From Andrena cerasifolii (Eukaryota > Arthropoda > Insecta > Hymenoptera > Andrenidae): 64,000 nt of DNA. The stretch spans positions 2,232,001-2,296,000 of the forward strand of contig NC_135124.1 in assembly GCF_050908995.1 (NCBI RefSeq). Reading direction: 5' to 3'. The position numbers and the translations under genes were made by a program. Numbering within the stretch: the stretch's first letter is position 1; each line of letters opens with the position of its first letter. The notes under the pieces are model-generated. The model was not told where the DNA came from, searched no databases, and saw only the letters and a program-made list of their open reading frames with translations. Shown one piece after another: positions 1-12,813 of this stretch.

Positions 1-400
1 CTAGCAATAATTTTTTTTCCTGAGACATTTTCTCGTATCATTTCAAACAACGTTTTTCATTAGACAAAGGTGAGATTTTATTTTCTTTTCATAAAGAATA
101 AAAGTTTTTATTAACTTCAATTTAGGTTCCGACCGAAACTTCACATTTCGCGAACATGCTAGAATTTTTTTTTAATCGATTGGAACCTCCGTTTTTGAGT
201 TATCACTGCGAAACAAAAGAAAGTTTTTTCAAAAACCCTCTAATGATCCATCTGTTGCGTCATATACATATAATGCATATTTTCACTAAACAACATGTTT
301 TTTTAAACTTTATGTCAAAGGACAAGCCTCAGCTTCAATTTATTTCTTTGTAATTAAATGAAAAAGAAATGCTTCATTTTCGATAAGAACGATCGCCTAA

Positions 401-832
401 CAAGAGAACATCCCGAACCCGGAAATTCAAAAAATTCTGAACCTTTGTGAATATGTAGGGAATTTCCTCCTGATTACGACGCAATTTTTGTTTGCTACCC
501 AAATTCACTTTAATGGGGTTTAATTGACCCCTGAAAATTCGGTTATTTTCCAATTTTGTGTCATAACTCGTGAACTGTAAAATAATTATTTTACCAAATG
601 CTAGATCTAATTAAAAGAAGTAACTTTTGTCTTGAAACTTTTTTTCTATCTCTTACACTTCCCGAGTTATAACACAAAATCCGAAAATAGCCGAATTTTC
701 AGGGGTTAATTTCACCCCGTTCGAGTGAATTTGGGGAGCAAACAAAAATTGCGTTGTAACCAGGAGGAAATCCCCTACATATTCACAAAGTTTCAGAATT
801 TTTTGAATTTTCTGGTTCGGGATCATCCCTTG
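401..832. mobile_element. Foldback MITE with CAAG ends and 3-bp TAA target duplication
   Basis: The two halves are inverted copies of each other over about 190 bp each; for example the stretch around 420-530 reappears reverse-complemented at 690-820. Termini are CAAGAGA / TCCCTTG. TAA lies directly outside both ends (398-400 and 833-835). The arms carry no coding sequence. The 3-bp TWA-type duplication suggests a PIF/Harbinger-mobilised MITE; this class assignment is inference. Confidence 0.7.
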
Positions 833-1939
833 TAAGTAGCACCCCTACGGTTAAAATATTACAAGTAACTAAGTAGTATAGGTAATCAAAAATATGTACG
901 CGGAACCTATAAAGAACAGGTGCAAGTGTGTTACTATGCAGCTGCAAGCATGCATAGAAATGCGTAATAGTGACGTAGGAAGTTACAGCATTTATTTAAG
1001 AGTGTTTAATTTCGTTTTGTAACCCTTTCTTCATACTTGAAGCTAGGTCAATGACACCCTCTCGGCCGACGTCCGGGCGACACGTCGTAGAGAGTGTAGG
1101 TATACATAGTACCAATCTTCAGGTGCAAAAAAAAAAAAATAACGTCGCGTCAACTAAACATGACCTGATGAATTACTCCCGCAAGAGCAGAACTGCGAGC
1201 GGGTCGAACCATTCGAATAACATTATGAGAATGAGCACATGGAGAATTTTTAGTGGCCTATCAAACACCTGACTTACTACCCTGCTAGGCCGGCCCTGTC
1301 TAAAGGTGGTTGCCAGCTTCAGACTGCAGCAGGCGTGGGACGGCTAGCACGTGAGAGTGTTGGCAGTGTGCCACAGCAAGCAAAGTGACCTACTTTCAAC
1401 GCGTAGATTGACCCAAGTGTCGCCATTTTTGCTGGGAGTTGCCGGAGTAGTTCTTGCAGCGCACGGCCAGTGGTGTGTGATCCTTTCTTTTTTCAGGTCG
1501 CAGCAAGGGGGACAAATCGTTAACTGACCACGCAATTATGAGGAAATAGCCAGTTTCTTTGATGCCTGTGCCTCGGAGTTTGCACGGCGACGCGCGACGG
1601 TTCTAGCGGCCGCTTTATGTGACCGTTTTAAAACGGAAATTGCAAGTCACGTTCGCAGCCACCATCAACTTCTCCTTTAGATAAAAGATAGTTTCGTCCA
1701 CGACTTGTATCTTCTTCGTTTTACGGATACTAATGTTTTAACCCTCAACGCTCACAATCAGAACATGTTGTTTTAATAATATTTCTTACTGTAGCCGCAA
1801 ATTTATGAAGCATTACTTCATTGCTACAAATTTGTACACTTCTGCGGTCTACGCTGATAATTCCAATATTCAGAATTAAAATTGTCTGGTCACTGCTAAT
1901 GTACGTGGTGTTAAAAAAGGGGTCGAAACCTAGTTCACA

Positions 1940-3012
1940 CGTAACACTGTCCAACAACCATTTTGGTCTGTAAGATTCAATAGCCGTTTCTTATAGATTT
2001 TCGTGCGCTGAAAACGAGTCCGCAAACCGTTTGTCGCCATCACCCTCAGTTTTTGAGAAATTCGATTTTAAAAAAAAACTGCAAATTTTCAACTTTGAAC
2101 ATCGTTTGTGTCGAAACAGTAATAGTTATTCAGTTGCTTGTTACGTCAAATTATTCTATAAACCCTCTCGAATACAGCGATATAAGTTATTTGTGCATTA
2201 TGAACATTTAAATATATTTAAACAACGATCAAAGGGAAAAGAACACCTGAAATTCACCCACTTTTGCAGATATATTTAAATTTATTTCCAAAACTAAGGG
2301 TCTAGGAGAAAATCTGACTATGCCACGCGACGCGGCAGACATTTTTCCTTCGGATAGCATTAACAGAAGTGGTAAGTCACATTTTGTTTTCAATACAGAA
2401 GCGAAATAGTTTGGCAAAACGTGCGGCGTCCACAGTGGTGGTCAACGGCGGCGCGCGATACACTGCCGCTCAGCGTCACACAATCGCTTAACGCGCGTGA
2501 CTACCACTGTCGACAGCGCACGTTTTGCCAAACTATTTTGCTTCTGTACCGAAAACAAAACGTGACTTCCAACTTCTGTTGGTGGTTTCCGGAAGAAAAT
2601 TTTCTGCTGCATCGCGCGGAGTAGTTAAATTTTCTCCTAGACCCTTAGTTTTTAAAATATATAGCAAGATATCTCCAAAAATTGGTGCATTTCGAGTGTC
2701 CTTTTCCCTTTGATCGTTGTTTAAACATATTTAAATGCTTATAATTCAATAATAACTTATATCGTTGTGTTCGCGAGGGTTCATAGAATAATTTGATAGA
2801 CCATGCAACCAAATAAATATTATTGTTTGAACACAAAAAATGTTCAAAGTTGAAAATTTGCATTTTTTTTTCAAAATCAAATTTCTCGAAAACTAAGGGT
2901 GATGGCGATAAACGGTTTGCGGATTTGTTTTCAGCGCACAAAAATCTATAAGAAGCGGCTATTGAATGTTACAGAAGAGAAAGAAAGTCTACTTTTGTTG
3001 GACAGTGTAATT
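1940..3012. mobile_element. Approx. 1.07-kb palindromic foldback element
   Basis: Sequence from about 1944 to 2400 is repeated in inverted orientation between about 2530 and 3010. Outer ends share ACACTGTCCAAC and ATTCAATAGCC on opposite strands. The centre (2410-2535) is a GC-rich palindrome that starts and ends with the motif AGTTTGGCAAAACGTGC or its complement. Open frames in the arms are mirror images of each other and are not genes. The exact outer boundary and target duplication are not clear. Confidence 0.65.
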
Positions 3013-4589
3013 AGTCAGAATATCATAAAAATTTATAATGCTTTCGACAGCATGTCACTTTAAGGCCCCGTTCCGTGCAAATAGCCCATGTTCTATGTAT
3101 AATAAACGAAAATTGTATTAGTAAGCGAAAATTAAAAATTTCAAAATATCTGTATTTCTTATTTTGGTATGTAGTTTATATTGACGAATTTGCGCAAAAT
3201 TTGAACAAACAATTAGCAACAAAAAATGATAAGAAACTATAAATTTTTAGTATACTTTTTAAATAAATTAATATTTCTTGAAGCTGTTTACACAGCTGAA
3301 TGCGTGATTAAAAACACATACAATTTTGAAAGTTTAACTCTTTAGCCATATCCAACAGTTTCCGATATACTGAGTAAAATACGTTTTCAACCCTCAACTT
3401 TGAGGGGTTTCACCCCCTAGGTGTGGATGATTGCCGATACAAAAAGATACGTGTCAAATATTATTGACTATTCTACACATCTGCAAAGCGTGATCAAATC
3501 GGCGTGTGACACTTACAATTAAGGTAAAGGCACCAGTAGTTGACCAGTTAAAAGAAGTTCTTTACGTAAACAATAGTACAGTCGCCCCATAAAGATACTC
3601 TTTAAGCTTTCTAAATTATGTAATGAGAACGATTTTTAAAAAAGTTATGTTATAAAAATTTTAGAACCATTTTTCAAACTTCAGTAATTGCTTCAGAAGT
3701 TGACCATACTTAAAAATGAAAATACTAGTAGTTGACTCTATGTTGGTCAGTATTTGACCACCTATACTAGAAAGAGAATTAAAGCAATGATGTAGGTAAT
3801 CGTGTTAGCATCGATTATTGTCAATAATTTAGAACAAGTTAGAACTAAAAAGGAAAGTGAAATTAAAAGAAACCGTGTATTCCGAATCCGACATAGGCTT
3901 TGTAAAATTAATTTGTTTAAACAATTTGTTTACACAAACGATTGCAAAATGACATGTTTTGTTATATATATAATCGTGTTCTGTGAAGAAAATAACTAAA
4001 CAAACATGTATAAATTTCCGAAATTTGTGTATTTATTTAAAAACTTTTTTTACAATATATGTTAAACAAATTGTTTAAATAAATTAATTTTATAAACCCT
4101 ATGTCGGATTCGTAATCAGCGACCTCAAAAACCACTCACAATATATACATAGTCAGTAATTGAAGGGTCGGATGCAATAAGGGGACTAGCGCTCAAAAAT
4201 AGGAAAAATTATTGTCCAAACGGTAAAGAAGATTGGAAAATTAAATGTTGTTAAACTGAATTTTAAAAAATATATTGATATAAAGCTCGCCACGACGCAC
4301 ATTTTTTCTATTTACAGTTTGTTTATCCAATCATTGCTATTCGAGCTAAAAATGATAAACTAAAAATTTTTCATCGTCCAAAATCATTATTTCTTTAAAC
4401 ATAAATTGCGATAACTTGAGTAAATATTAACGGATCGTTATGAAACTTAAAACATTACTTCAAAAAATTCTAGTGAAGCTGTACAATGTATGCACGAAAC
4501 CCTTATTTTAAAAAATGTAATAATATTTAATTAAAAAGTAATACTGGACATAACCCATGTTTTTCAACGTTCGTCGTTAAAAAGTATCG

Positions 4590-4930
4590 AGGCAATTTTG
4601 AGGTATATATAACTTGCAGCGACAAAGTTTTTCCTTAATATACAAAGAAGATTTACACCAATTTTCACGCTGATTAATAAATAATTGCAGAAGATATGAC
4701 GATATATATAAATCTCGCGCGGCACCAACAGCCAGCGGCCACGTATAATGCGCTACTTAGCAGTCTTAGCACTCGCGTTGACTGTTGGTGCCGCGCGGGA
4801 TTTATATAAATCGTCATATCTTCTACAATAATTTATTAATAAGTGTGAAAATTGGTGAAAATCTTGCTTGTATATCAAGGAAAAACTTTGTCGCTTCAAG
4901 TTATATGTACCTTAAAATTGCCACGATATG
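4590..4930. repeat. Long near-perfect palindrome
   Basis: Left arm from about 4590 to 4745 and right arm from about 4780 to 4930 are inverted copies, including GGCACCAACAG against CTGTTGGTGCC close to the centre. The loop is only about 40 bp. The RNA would fold into a hairpin of about 150 bp. The frame at 4852-5040 is one arm and is not a gene. Confidence 0.7.
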
Positions 4931-5123
4931 AGAGTTTAACAAGTGAAGAGTTCAGTCATAAAGAGTTAATACCCTACGAATTTTTTTACCTGATCCATAC
5001 ACCTGTTCTTACCAAAATCATTAAGGAAATAACGATATAGGAACACACTACTCACTTTGATGTAAATAAACGTTCGACAATACTATTCATAACGTATTTC
5101 ACACTTGAGTGTTTTAGATCTTA

Positions 5124-5661
5124 CAAGGGGAGGACACCATGTGGTAGGCACCGATTTTGATGATCCTTGGCACGATGGATCTATGTCGAAAATAAGTAAA
5201 TAGGTGTCCGAGCGTTTCAGCCAATAGGCCCTAATAATAGAGATTTTTACATGTAAATAATTAAAAATTTCATAGGGGGCGTGGGGTTTTAGTGGGTAAA
5301 AATCCCACACCACCCTGGCACCCGCGGAAGATTCCCTTCTGGAGGCGTCGGGGTGCCTTTTGAAGATGTCTCCACGTTAAAAAAAAACTTTATAAATTTT
5401 TTTTTATAATTTTTTTTTTCTTTAACTTGGGGAAATCTTCAACAGACACCCCGACTCCTTCAGAGGGGAATCCCCTGGGGCGCCAGGGTAGTGTGGGATT
5501 TTTACTCACTATAACCCCACGCCCACTATGAAATTTTTAATAATTTACTTGTAAATATTTCTATTATTAAGGCCCATTGGCAGAAACGCTCGGACACCTA
5601 TTTACTTATTTTCCACATAGATCATCAAAATCGGTGTCTACCACATGGTGTCCTCCCCTTG
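5124..5661. mobile_element. Foldback MITE, CAAGGGGAGG ends, TTA target duplication (copy 1)
   Basis: Arms of about 250 bp are inverted around an A/T-rich centre near 5400. Ends are CAAGGGGAGG and CCTCCCCTTG, flanked by direct TTA at 5121-5123 and 5662-5664. A second copy lies at 41857-43364. The arms include a GTGGGGTTTTAGTGGGT block that also occurs in the LINE tail at 18889-19137. The 3-bp TTA duplication points to PIF/Harbinger (inference). Confidence 0.75.
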
Positions 5662-5816
5662 TTAGTCGGTAGATGTCTTAGCACCTCAACTGCACTTTTT
5701 TCAAAAGATCGTCACTTCTAAAAACCTTATTGCTCACTCTTTTCTGAAAAGTGGTTAACTACTGATACATGGTCAACTACTGCTGTCTTTACCTTAGGCG
5801 ATGTCCCTTATTAGTA

Positions 5817-6719
5817 GGGTCAGGTGGGATAGCTTGTAACACGGGGCACAGTATAACAGTGAAAGTATTTCTGTTTCCTCTTTGTAACATCTTTATTGCG
5901 TCGTTCTACGTTTTTGACAAACGCACCTGCCGTCATCTTGATTCAGTTGTCAGTATCTTACCTTTCCCGTGATAATACCTACCAAAATAGGTTATTTCCT
6001 GTTTAAACGTGACGAATTCAAATAAAATATTTTTTTCTATTCCAACAAACAGTAATACCGATAAATAATAATATTTTGTAAACAAACTACATATATTTGT
6101 TGCTTAATATAACAATAAATTTTGCCGGTACCCATAACCTATAAAATTCCAGATGATATTTTGTTGTTTATACGGTAGAGGGCACAGTGTAACGGGGTAC
6201 AGTGTAACATGAATATGACATCAGTTACTTGCGCAAAAATGGAAAGGTAGATCATATCTTTTACTTTCTGCTGGACGTGGCTCTAGAACTGTTGCAATGG
6301 ATGATATAGAACTTATATTGCCATTCCCTAAAATGACAAATACGACAAAACGTCATGCACATTCTTATTCATTTCCAGATAATATTTTAAAAAGATATAA
6401 TTTGAGTTAATAATTTTTTTTCATATTTTATTGGTATTTTGAAGGTGTTGTGCAATTGTTATAGTATGTCCAATTCTGTTACATTGTACCTCTAAGGCTA
6501 AACTGTACCCCAGACCTGGGGCACACTGTAACAATTATGTGATCTCGGAAAAGTGTCAAATTGATTAGCTTTTAAGGATAATTGTTAACATCTGCTAATT
6601 CTGATTTGAAGGACCAAGACTGTTGATTGTTTAAGTCCAAACGAATAGTTGATTTATTACATATTCTGTTGTCTACAGTCATTAGAAACTTTTTTGTTAC
6701 ACTCTACCCCACCTGACCC
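5817..6719. mobile_element. TA-flanked element with TIR GGGTCAGGTGGG
   Basis: TIR GGGTCAGGTGGGRTAG continues imperfectly to TGTAACA at both ends, and TA borders each end (5815-5816 and 6720-6721). The word GTAACA with a preceding GGGGCAC or GGGGTAC recurs internally (5838, 6190, 6520), giving subterminal repeats. A short open stretch near 6295-6408 could be a transposase scrap but was not recognised. It lies about 20 bp from the preceding element. Confidence 0.65.
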
Positions 6720-6721
6720 TA

Positions 6722-7120
6722 CCTACTATAGACTGCATTTGGGACAATGTATTAATAAAACGAAAGACATGATGTACCATTTGTTGTCATCGTTCTTTAA
6801 ACAAAATATATTTCTTATTGTTAGTTCAAAACTGGATATAATAAGAGCTTCTATACTATGTGCAGGGTGTTTAGCATCAAGAGGACCAAAAGAAATAGCA
6901 TCATATTTACTTAAACATATCAAAACTATTGCTGGTAATAAAGATAAAATAATTATTTATAGTGATACTTAGTGAAAATTAGTTCAATATGACATAACAA
7001 CAAAAGTTATAGAATAGAAGTTCTTAATATCAGGCCATTCATTTTTACCGAATGATTCGGAGTTTGGATCTGCTACGAACCTCTCAGCAATATTAGCTTA
7101 TCTAAGACAGTATGCCTTTA
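6722..7120 (+). pseudogene. Decayed DDE-like (DUF7869-type) transposon protein fragment
   Basis: The frame ending at 6972 reads through a segment with the motif ASRGPKEIASYLLKHI followed by YSDT. After a gap, a frame at 7021-7080 gives SGHSFLPNDSEFGS. These two blocks match, from memory of the family, the conserved pieces of an insect transposon-associated protein (roughly SRG.xEIAS...YSDTCxGQN and GHSFLPNDxxFG). Intervening sequence is lost and stops break the frame, so this is a relic. The family name is inference. Confidence 0.5.
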
Positions 7121-10100
7121 ATAAAACTAATCTACTATGTTGAAGTGCGCTGATGTGCGTGTATCTCATCATCATCATCTCTTGTATCTTAAAGCACCTG
7201 AATGAGTTTTAAAAAGTATGTTTATTAAGACTTTCATCCTTATTTTAATGAGTATTATATACCTTAATAGTACTTCGACCTTGTATCTAGTAAGCCCGAT
7301 TTTTTATTTGGACATTACGATCTAAACAAGATGTTGTAATCGTGTATTGAATTTCAACCGATAAATCACATTCGAGCTCACGACGGATAAATGTCCCACA
7401 GCGCAACCGTAATTCACCCCTAAGGTCTAAGGAAATATATCATCCGCCGTAGTCGGGCTCCTTCATCCTTCGTATGACGAAACGTTTCGCTCTGGTTTAG
7501 TGGTCGTAGTGCAGGTGCTGTGCTTATTTACATTTTACGACTCTATTCGTTAATACTTGCAGTTTGCTATGAAGTTAATTCCCCTGAAAACTTCATGCGT
7601 GAGAGTCCATTAATTACGCGCAAATGTGCATAAGCTTTTTCCAAGGTACTCATTCCTCTGACTCGACAGCAATTTATTCACTTAAAAGTCTCGCGTCACG
7701 CCGCTTGAAGTAACATCGTGTACCAATAAGTTTGTACTTGTTGCATGGGCTGGTACAATATTTAAAAATCTCTCATTCGTTGTTCGTGTATTTGTTAGTA
7801 AAGTTAGTGATAGGATCTGACGATATCTGTAGAATACGTGTAAAAACAATTACTATGCAAAAGGTTAATATAATTTAAGGATTCACTTAAAATGTTTTAG
7901 TTATTTCAAATACTTAATGGATGGATTAAATGGGGTGTGAAACTAGACTTCGTGTAAGAATTAGAATTAGTATAGGTTCTATTACCAGTATGTACTACAA
8001 TTACTTTTACGAACAACTTGGGCTTCGCCGTAAGTGAACTTATAATTTAGACTTGTGATGCTTTGAACATTTGCATTGGGCTTACTCCAGTATTTAATTT
8101 TCGCTATTAATGACCCGACGTTAGAGCGAATCGCGCTGTTCTATCAAAGCGTCGGCGTTGCATGCATTTGTTATAGCAATCCTTTATGAAAGAAGAACTC
8201 TATGTAGGGTAAGCGATACAGCTATTAACCAGGGTAGAGAAGTTGACCACTTCAAATTTCTGCCGCCATAGTCTAATGAACCTGCGCGTTTCCGTATGAA
8301 TGATGCACTTTGATCAGAAAAGACAGTCCTTCCTTTTGTTTCAACCAACAATCGATGATTTCAGTTCAAGCGTTCCGCCGTGAGATCGTCGGAAAGGAAA
8401 TGCGTAATTTCAACTCTCAAAGAAGGTAAGGGCTTACCGGGCATCTTTAGAGCGGCGACTTGTTTAATGACTGTGTAATCATTGTTCAATTTTGTTTGTC
8501 GTGAATGCCATTGATCATAATAGGTGACAAGGCCCCAATGTTAACATTCGTCGTACGTCCAGTCGTGTCGGACGTGATTGTGTTGTGTTTTGGGGGGTGT
8601 TCAATAACTGGTGCGGCGAATGCACAGTACAGTTATTGACCATTCGTAATTTTCGTGCTGAAAAACCGTGATACAAATTGATTTAGATCTTTGGAGACAC
8701 CGGGCAATATGTCATGCTCTTATATGGTTTCGGGTATGCAACTCCGATGACTTTTGATTTTTCATTGGTCCGGAGGTCGGTACGAGAATTCGGAAATCAA
8801 AGGCGCTTGACGAAAGGAAAAAAAGAAAAGAAGAAAGCAAAAGAAGATAAGAAAGAGGCAAAGAGATGCAAAGAGGAGAAGAAAAAGAAGAAAAGAAAGA
8901 GCAGATGAGAGAGAAATCTAAGAAGCCAAAAATAAAACGAATGAGAAGCCAATCCCTCAGATTTGGTATAAACTTGGTATTCTGGAGTTTTCGAGGCCAC
9001 TCATTACGAATCTTAAGTTAAAATTGTAAAAAAAAGTATTTGTAATCGTCAAAGAAAAAACTATCTTTCGAAAACTCCAGAATATCCCATGCAGCACACT
9101 CTCGTTTCAGCAACGTTGCAGGATCCTTGCAGTGCAAGATTGCAATGTTGCACGCAACGTTGCCGCAATGTTGCAGCAATATTCCTATGTCCGCCTCGTG
9201 CAACGTTTCGGACCCCTCAACGACCACCTCAGTATTTGGTACGGACCCTAAGGTTTCCACTGGTCGCCCACCTCCGTATCTCGTAAGACCCTCCGTTTTC
9301 CACTGAACGCCCGCCTCCGTATCTCATGCGGACCCTGTTTTTGTAAGCGGCTCCCGCGTCAGTACTAGATACGGACCTATGCAACTGGTTATTTATGCCG
9401 TCCCTCTGTTTATATAAACAGCGATATATTAATACAAATTATTTAAACTATTTATTCGAAATGTGACGTCCCGGCCCCACCACATGGGTCACGCCGGTTA
9501 GTCTCCACCGGCGCCGCTAGAGGTCTACTCTTCTCGCAAGTCCTATCGTCCACTCTCGTTCGTATATATACAAGTTCCAAGGTTATTTCTTACATACATA
9601 CAGGATGATTCTCTAGCGACGCATGTCAAAGAGATGCCGCCTGGTACCCCATGACGAGGACAACCCCCCGCAGTGCCTCACCGAATTTTTTATGGCTTTC
9701 GACCCTCGAAATGGTTGGAATATCATTAAAAACTCAGAAATGTCCAGGATATCCGTATTTCTCATCAAATCTTTGCGAAAACGACGTTAATCGATTCCTT
9801 ATGTTTCGCCGATGAAACTGACACCAAGAACGACGTAATTCGGACCATATAAAGGAAATTCCATGAAAAATTAATTTATATCATTTCAAGTTGTCTTCAT
9901 TAATAATAGTCCGATTTCCATGAAATTTCGTATAATTTTCTTTGGAAAAACATAAGGAATCCATTGGTGTTACTTCCACATCGATACGATAAAGAATAAA
10001 GAATTAAGTTATTTCTGAAACCAGTATGAATCCTTGGCCATTGGCCAATCTACCACCGCGGGAACGGTGGCGCTGGTGTAACATAACAAATATGGACGAC

Positions 10101-10485
10101 GCATGTATACCTTTTACTATATGTTTATATGGATTCAGTAGTATAAAAGTTTATTTCAAAGTTATTTCTTACAGTAAAAATGTTGACAATACATTTAGAC
10201 ACAATTTTGCAATATGTAAAAGTATGTAATGTGAACAATTTTAATTGCTTTACGAAAACTTAAATTGAGATCATTGTTCATTGTAGCGTTACAATTTGTT
10301 ACACAACATTTATTTTTGCATACAGCTCGTCGATACTGTCAAAATGGTAGACCGCAATAAATTGTATACTTGCGTCGGCCATTACTACTAGTTCGCGTAC
10401 CGACCGCTAGTGTCGCATACTAATGTTCTACTCCCAATAGACCCTTTCAAGCGCGCTCGAACCCAAGTGGGATTCTGAACGCTGC
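7121..10485. other. No gene seen; unique AT-rich DNA with a polypurine tract
   Basis: No exon with a recognisable domain was found. 8806-8906 is a purine-rich A/G tract giving a Lys/Glu-rich frame, which is a composition artefact. 8985-9085 holds a small palindrome around GTATTCTGGAGTTTTCGA. 9095-9180 is enriched in GCAACGTTGC-like words. 9239-9335 carries about two degenerate tandem copies of a 48-bp unit containing CTCCGTATCTC. Confidence 0.4.
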
Positions 10486-10500
10486 GCGGCTGGACTCCAT

Positions 10501-10630
10501 CCGGCCTAATCCTAAAGGTCGAGTTTCCTAGCCGCTGGAGTCTGGTCGCCGTCGCTGGCCACCGGCCGCAGCCGCCGCTGGCCACCACCGCCGACCGCGG
10601 CTAGAAAACTCGACCTTTAGGATTAGGCCG
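10501..10630. repeat. GC-rich palindrome
   Basis: Arms of about 32 bp read GGCCTAATCCTAAAGGTCGA at 10501 and its complement ending near 10630, around a GC-rich loop (GCCGCCGCTGGCC). It abuts the left end of the next element. No target duplication was resolved. Confidence 0.6.
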
Positions 10631-11364
10631 CGTCCAGATCTGAACCGAACGGCGAACCGAACGCCACTTGAGACTCCCTAATGCCGCGTTCCTACGTGTG
10701 GAACGCACATTTCTAGCGATTTTCAGCTAAAGGTTGTCTAGAGTAGTGCAGACCAAAGATTTGCCTGCCATATGACACCGAGGAAGGGACCTCGGGACCC
10801 TCGACCAAAGGATAGTCAGGCTCGCGGAGATGTTCGGGCTGTTCCCAGCCGATGTCGGTAAAGTCCCGAACCATCGAAGGAATGGCTCACCCACATGGGG
10901 TAAACAACTGTAGTGGTGCATCCCAGTCCCTCACACCACCATGACTTGTTGTCGTCCTTGCCATTGGAGGTTTCAAGTAGTTTGAAGAAGCAAGACAAGT
11001 TGGTGATAAACGAAGAGTGTCCCACAGACCTTCCCAAGCGTACCTACGCCTACGGTTCTAAATGTCTACGGGACTCTCAGAATAATTTCACCGTTCGCAC
11101 GAGCACCATGTCCGCATATCAAGCAACCACTGCGTATATCTGCATGTATTACATTTATAAAAAAGAAAAACAGACAGCAACAGACCTTTCGTCTGCACTA
11201 CCCTAAACACTCTCTGTCCTTCAATCTTTAGCTGTCGCGAGCCACGAGGCTCTGTCTAAACTGGCGAAAATCGCTAGAAATATACGTTCCACACGTAGGA
11301 ACGCGGCATTAAGGAGTCTCAAGTGGCGTTCGGTTCGCCGTTCGGTTCCGATCTGGACGCGGCC
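10626..11364. mobile_element. Harbinger-like MITE, TIR about 100 bp, TTA duplication
   Basis: TIRs begin GGCCGCGTCCAGATC at both ends and stay similar for roughly 100 bp (through TTCCTACGTGTGGAACG). Direct TTA flanks lie at 10623-10625 and 11365-11367. The interior (10740-11260) has frames up to 97 codons on both strands without a recognisable domain. PIF/Harbinger is inferred from the TTA duplication. Confidence 0.65.
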
Positions 11365-11367
11365 TTA

Positions 11368-12345
11368 CTATAACGGTTGGCGCAGATAAATATTAGAACC
11401 TCCTAGAAATGTCTAAGCGATTATAAATACTGGGTCACCAAGCCACATTAGTTAGTTGTGGATTCAGTAATTTTTCACTATTTAGGTATTTTCTTCGATG
11501 GTATATTACAACATAAAAGCGTCAAAGCAAGTTGTGAGAAAACTATACGTGATGGAGAAAAGCTGAGGTTATTTTTGCATTTAGACGTCCAGATATGTAC
11601 CTATATATGAGGCCAGCATACATTTTTTAAAAAGCTTTTATAACCCTCAATTTTACATCCCTGTGAAATTAACGTACTTTATTTTTTTCTTTCTGGCATG
11701 TAATTAACGCCTACCAAGTGCACACTTGAAAGTTCAACAGACCGTCGAGGCGTTAAAGAATTTTAAAGGGCAGGTTGATGCTGTGAAGACGCCGACGCCC
11801 GGCCCGTTAGCAAAGTCAAGGAAGCAATCCTTTTCTCCGAGGCAACGAGACCGAGCTTGATTACTGCATTGTCGCCACATAATGGCCGCCTACTATGTAG
11901 AATACGATCGTACTCAAGACTAGGGACAAGCTGCTGTCGTTTTACCTAAAATACGCCCGCGATGACGGTTTAGAAAGATACTGCGATGCTTTGTGAACTG
12001 GGTATGTCGGACACAGAAACGGTGAAACGAGTCGTAAAAGTAACGCTGCCGGTTCCCCGGGAAAAATAGTAAAAACTTGTCAATAAAAAATTCAATTTAA
12101 ATGTGAATGTTAAATAGTAACATCATTATTCTACGTTTGAAGCGTTTCAAGAGGAAATGGATTGCGGCTTTCGTAAGAAAATTTCGATCCGCGCTTTCTT
12201 TCGACTGTAAATCATGAGGGAACAATCTGCTCGCCTTTGTGTAATTGTAACGCTTGCATATGTACGATACTATCTCGAATGCAAGAATTACGGTAATGCG
12301 GAAATAATACATTCACTGGAGATTGATTCGCCAATGCATGTTGCT
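11368..12345. other. No gene seen
   Basis: Unique-looking DNA with no open frame of interest, no strong repeat and no splice-bounded exon that I can support. Confidence 0.3.
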
Positions 12346-12352
12346 GAATAAT

Positions 12353-12813
12353 GGATCCCCCCCACCCCCAGTACCACCCCCATAAACATGACTCATGTAT
12401 GAAAGAAGCTAATTCCCTTTAATTCTCGAAAAAAATAAAAAAGTTCAGATGCAAATATTGTGAAATCAGCTTTGCTAATTCCAATTGTATACAAATCAAT
12501 TAAGTGCTCAGATTTTCAGCTTCGGTTTTAAGTAATTAGCGGGCCGTGTGAAGATCATTTTACGATCGAAGATAATAAAAACTTGGTAGAGACTAATTTA
12601 AACGAATCAAAGTCAGTAGTGGATTAAGAGAGATGCGGATTTTTTTTCTTATACAGCGGCCCGCTAATTACTTAAAACCGAATCTGAAAATCTGAGCACT
12701 GAATTGATTTGTATACAATTTCACAATCTTTGCATCTGAACTTTTTTAATTTTTTCGAGAATTAAAGGGAATTAGCTTCTTTTATACATGAGTCATGTTT
12801 ATGGGGGGTGGGA
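12353..12813. repeat. Foldback element, about 460 bp
   Basis: 12360-12550 is repeated inverted at 12655-12810, including ATAAACATGACTCATG near the left end and CATGAGTCATGTTTAT near the right, and AAGTAATTAGCGGGCCG against its complement inside. The short central loop (12550-12655) is unique. The ends are C- or G-rich (CCACCCCC / GGGGGGTGGG). No coding capacity. Confidence 0.65.

Larger units (their letters stand above)
3522..5794. mobile_element. TA-flanked DNA transposon remnant with TIR AGGTAAAGGCACCAG
   Basis: TIRs of about 24 bp (22 matches) begin AGGTAAAG at 3522 and, on the other strand, at 5794. TA lies just outside at 3520-3521 and 5795-5796. A subterminal word AGTAGTTGAC recurs near both ends, as in transposons that bind their transposase at repeated sites. 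No transposase frame survives. It contains the palindrome 4590-4930 and the foldback 5124-5661. The TA duplication fits Tc1/mariner/pogo; pogo-like is inferred by analogy with the element at 17400-19846. Confidence 0.65.

Noticed and set aside
8714..8908. Lys/Glu-rich 64-codon frame
   Set aside because: It is a polypurine tract (mostly AAG, GAA); no splice sites or family resemblance.
9461..9592. Solo LTR beginning TGTGACGTCCCGG and ending CTTACA
   Set aside because: No matching 4-6-bp target duplication and no second LTR or primer-binding site; resemblance of the start alone is not enough.
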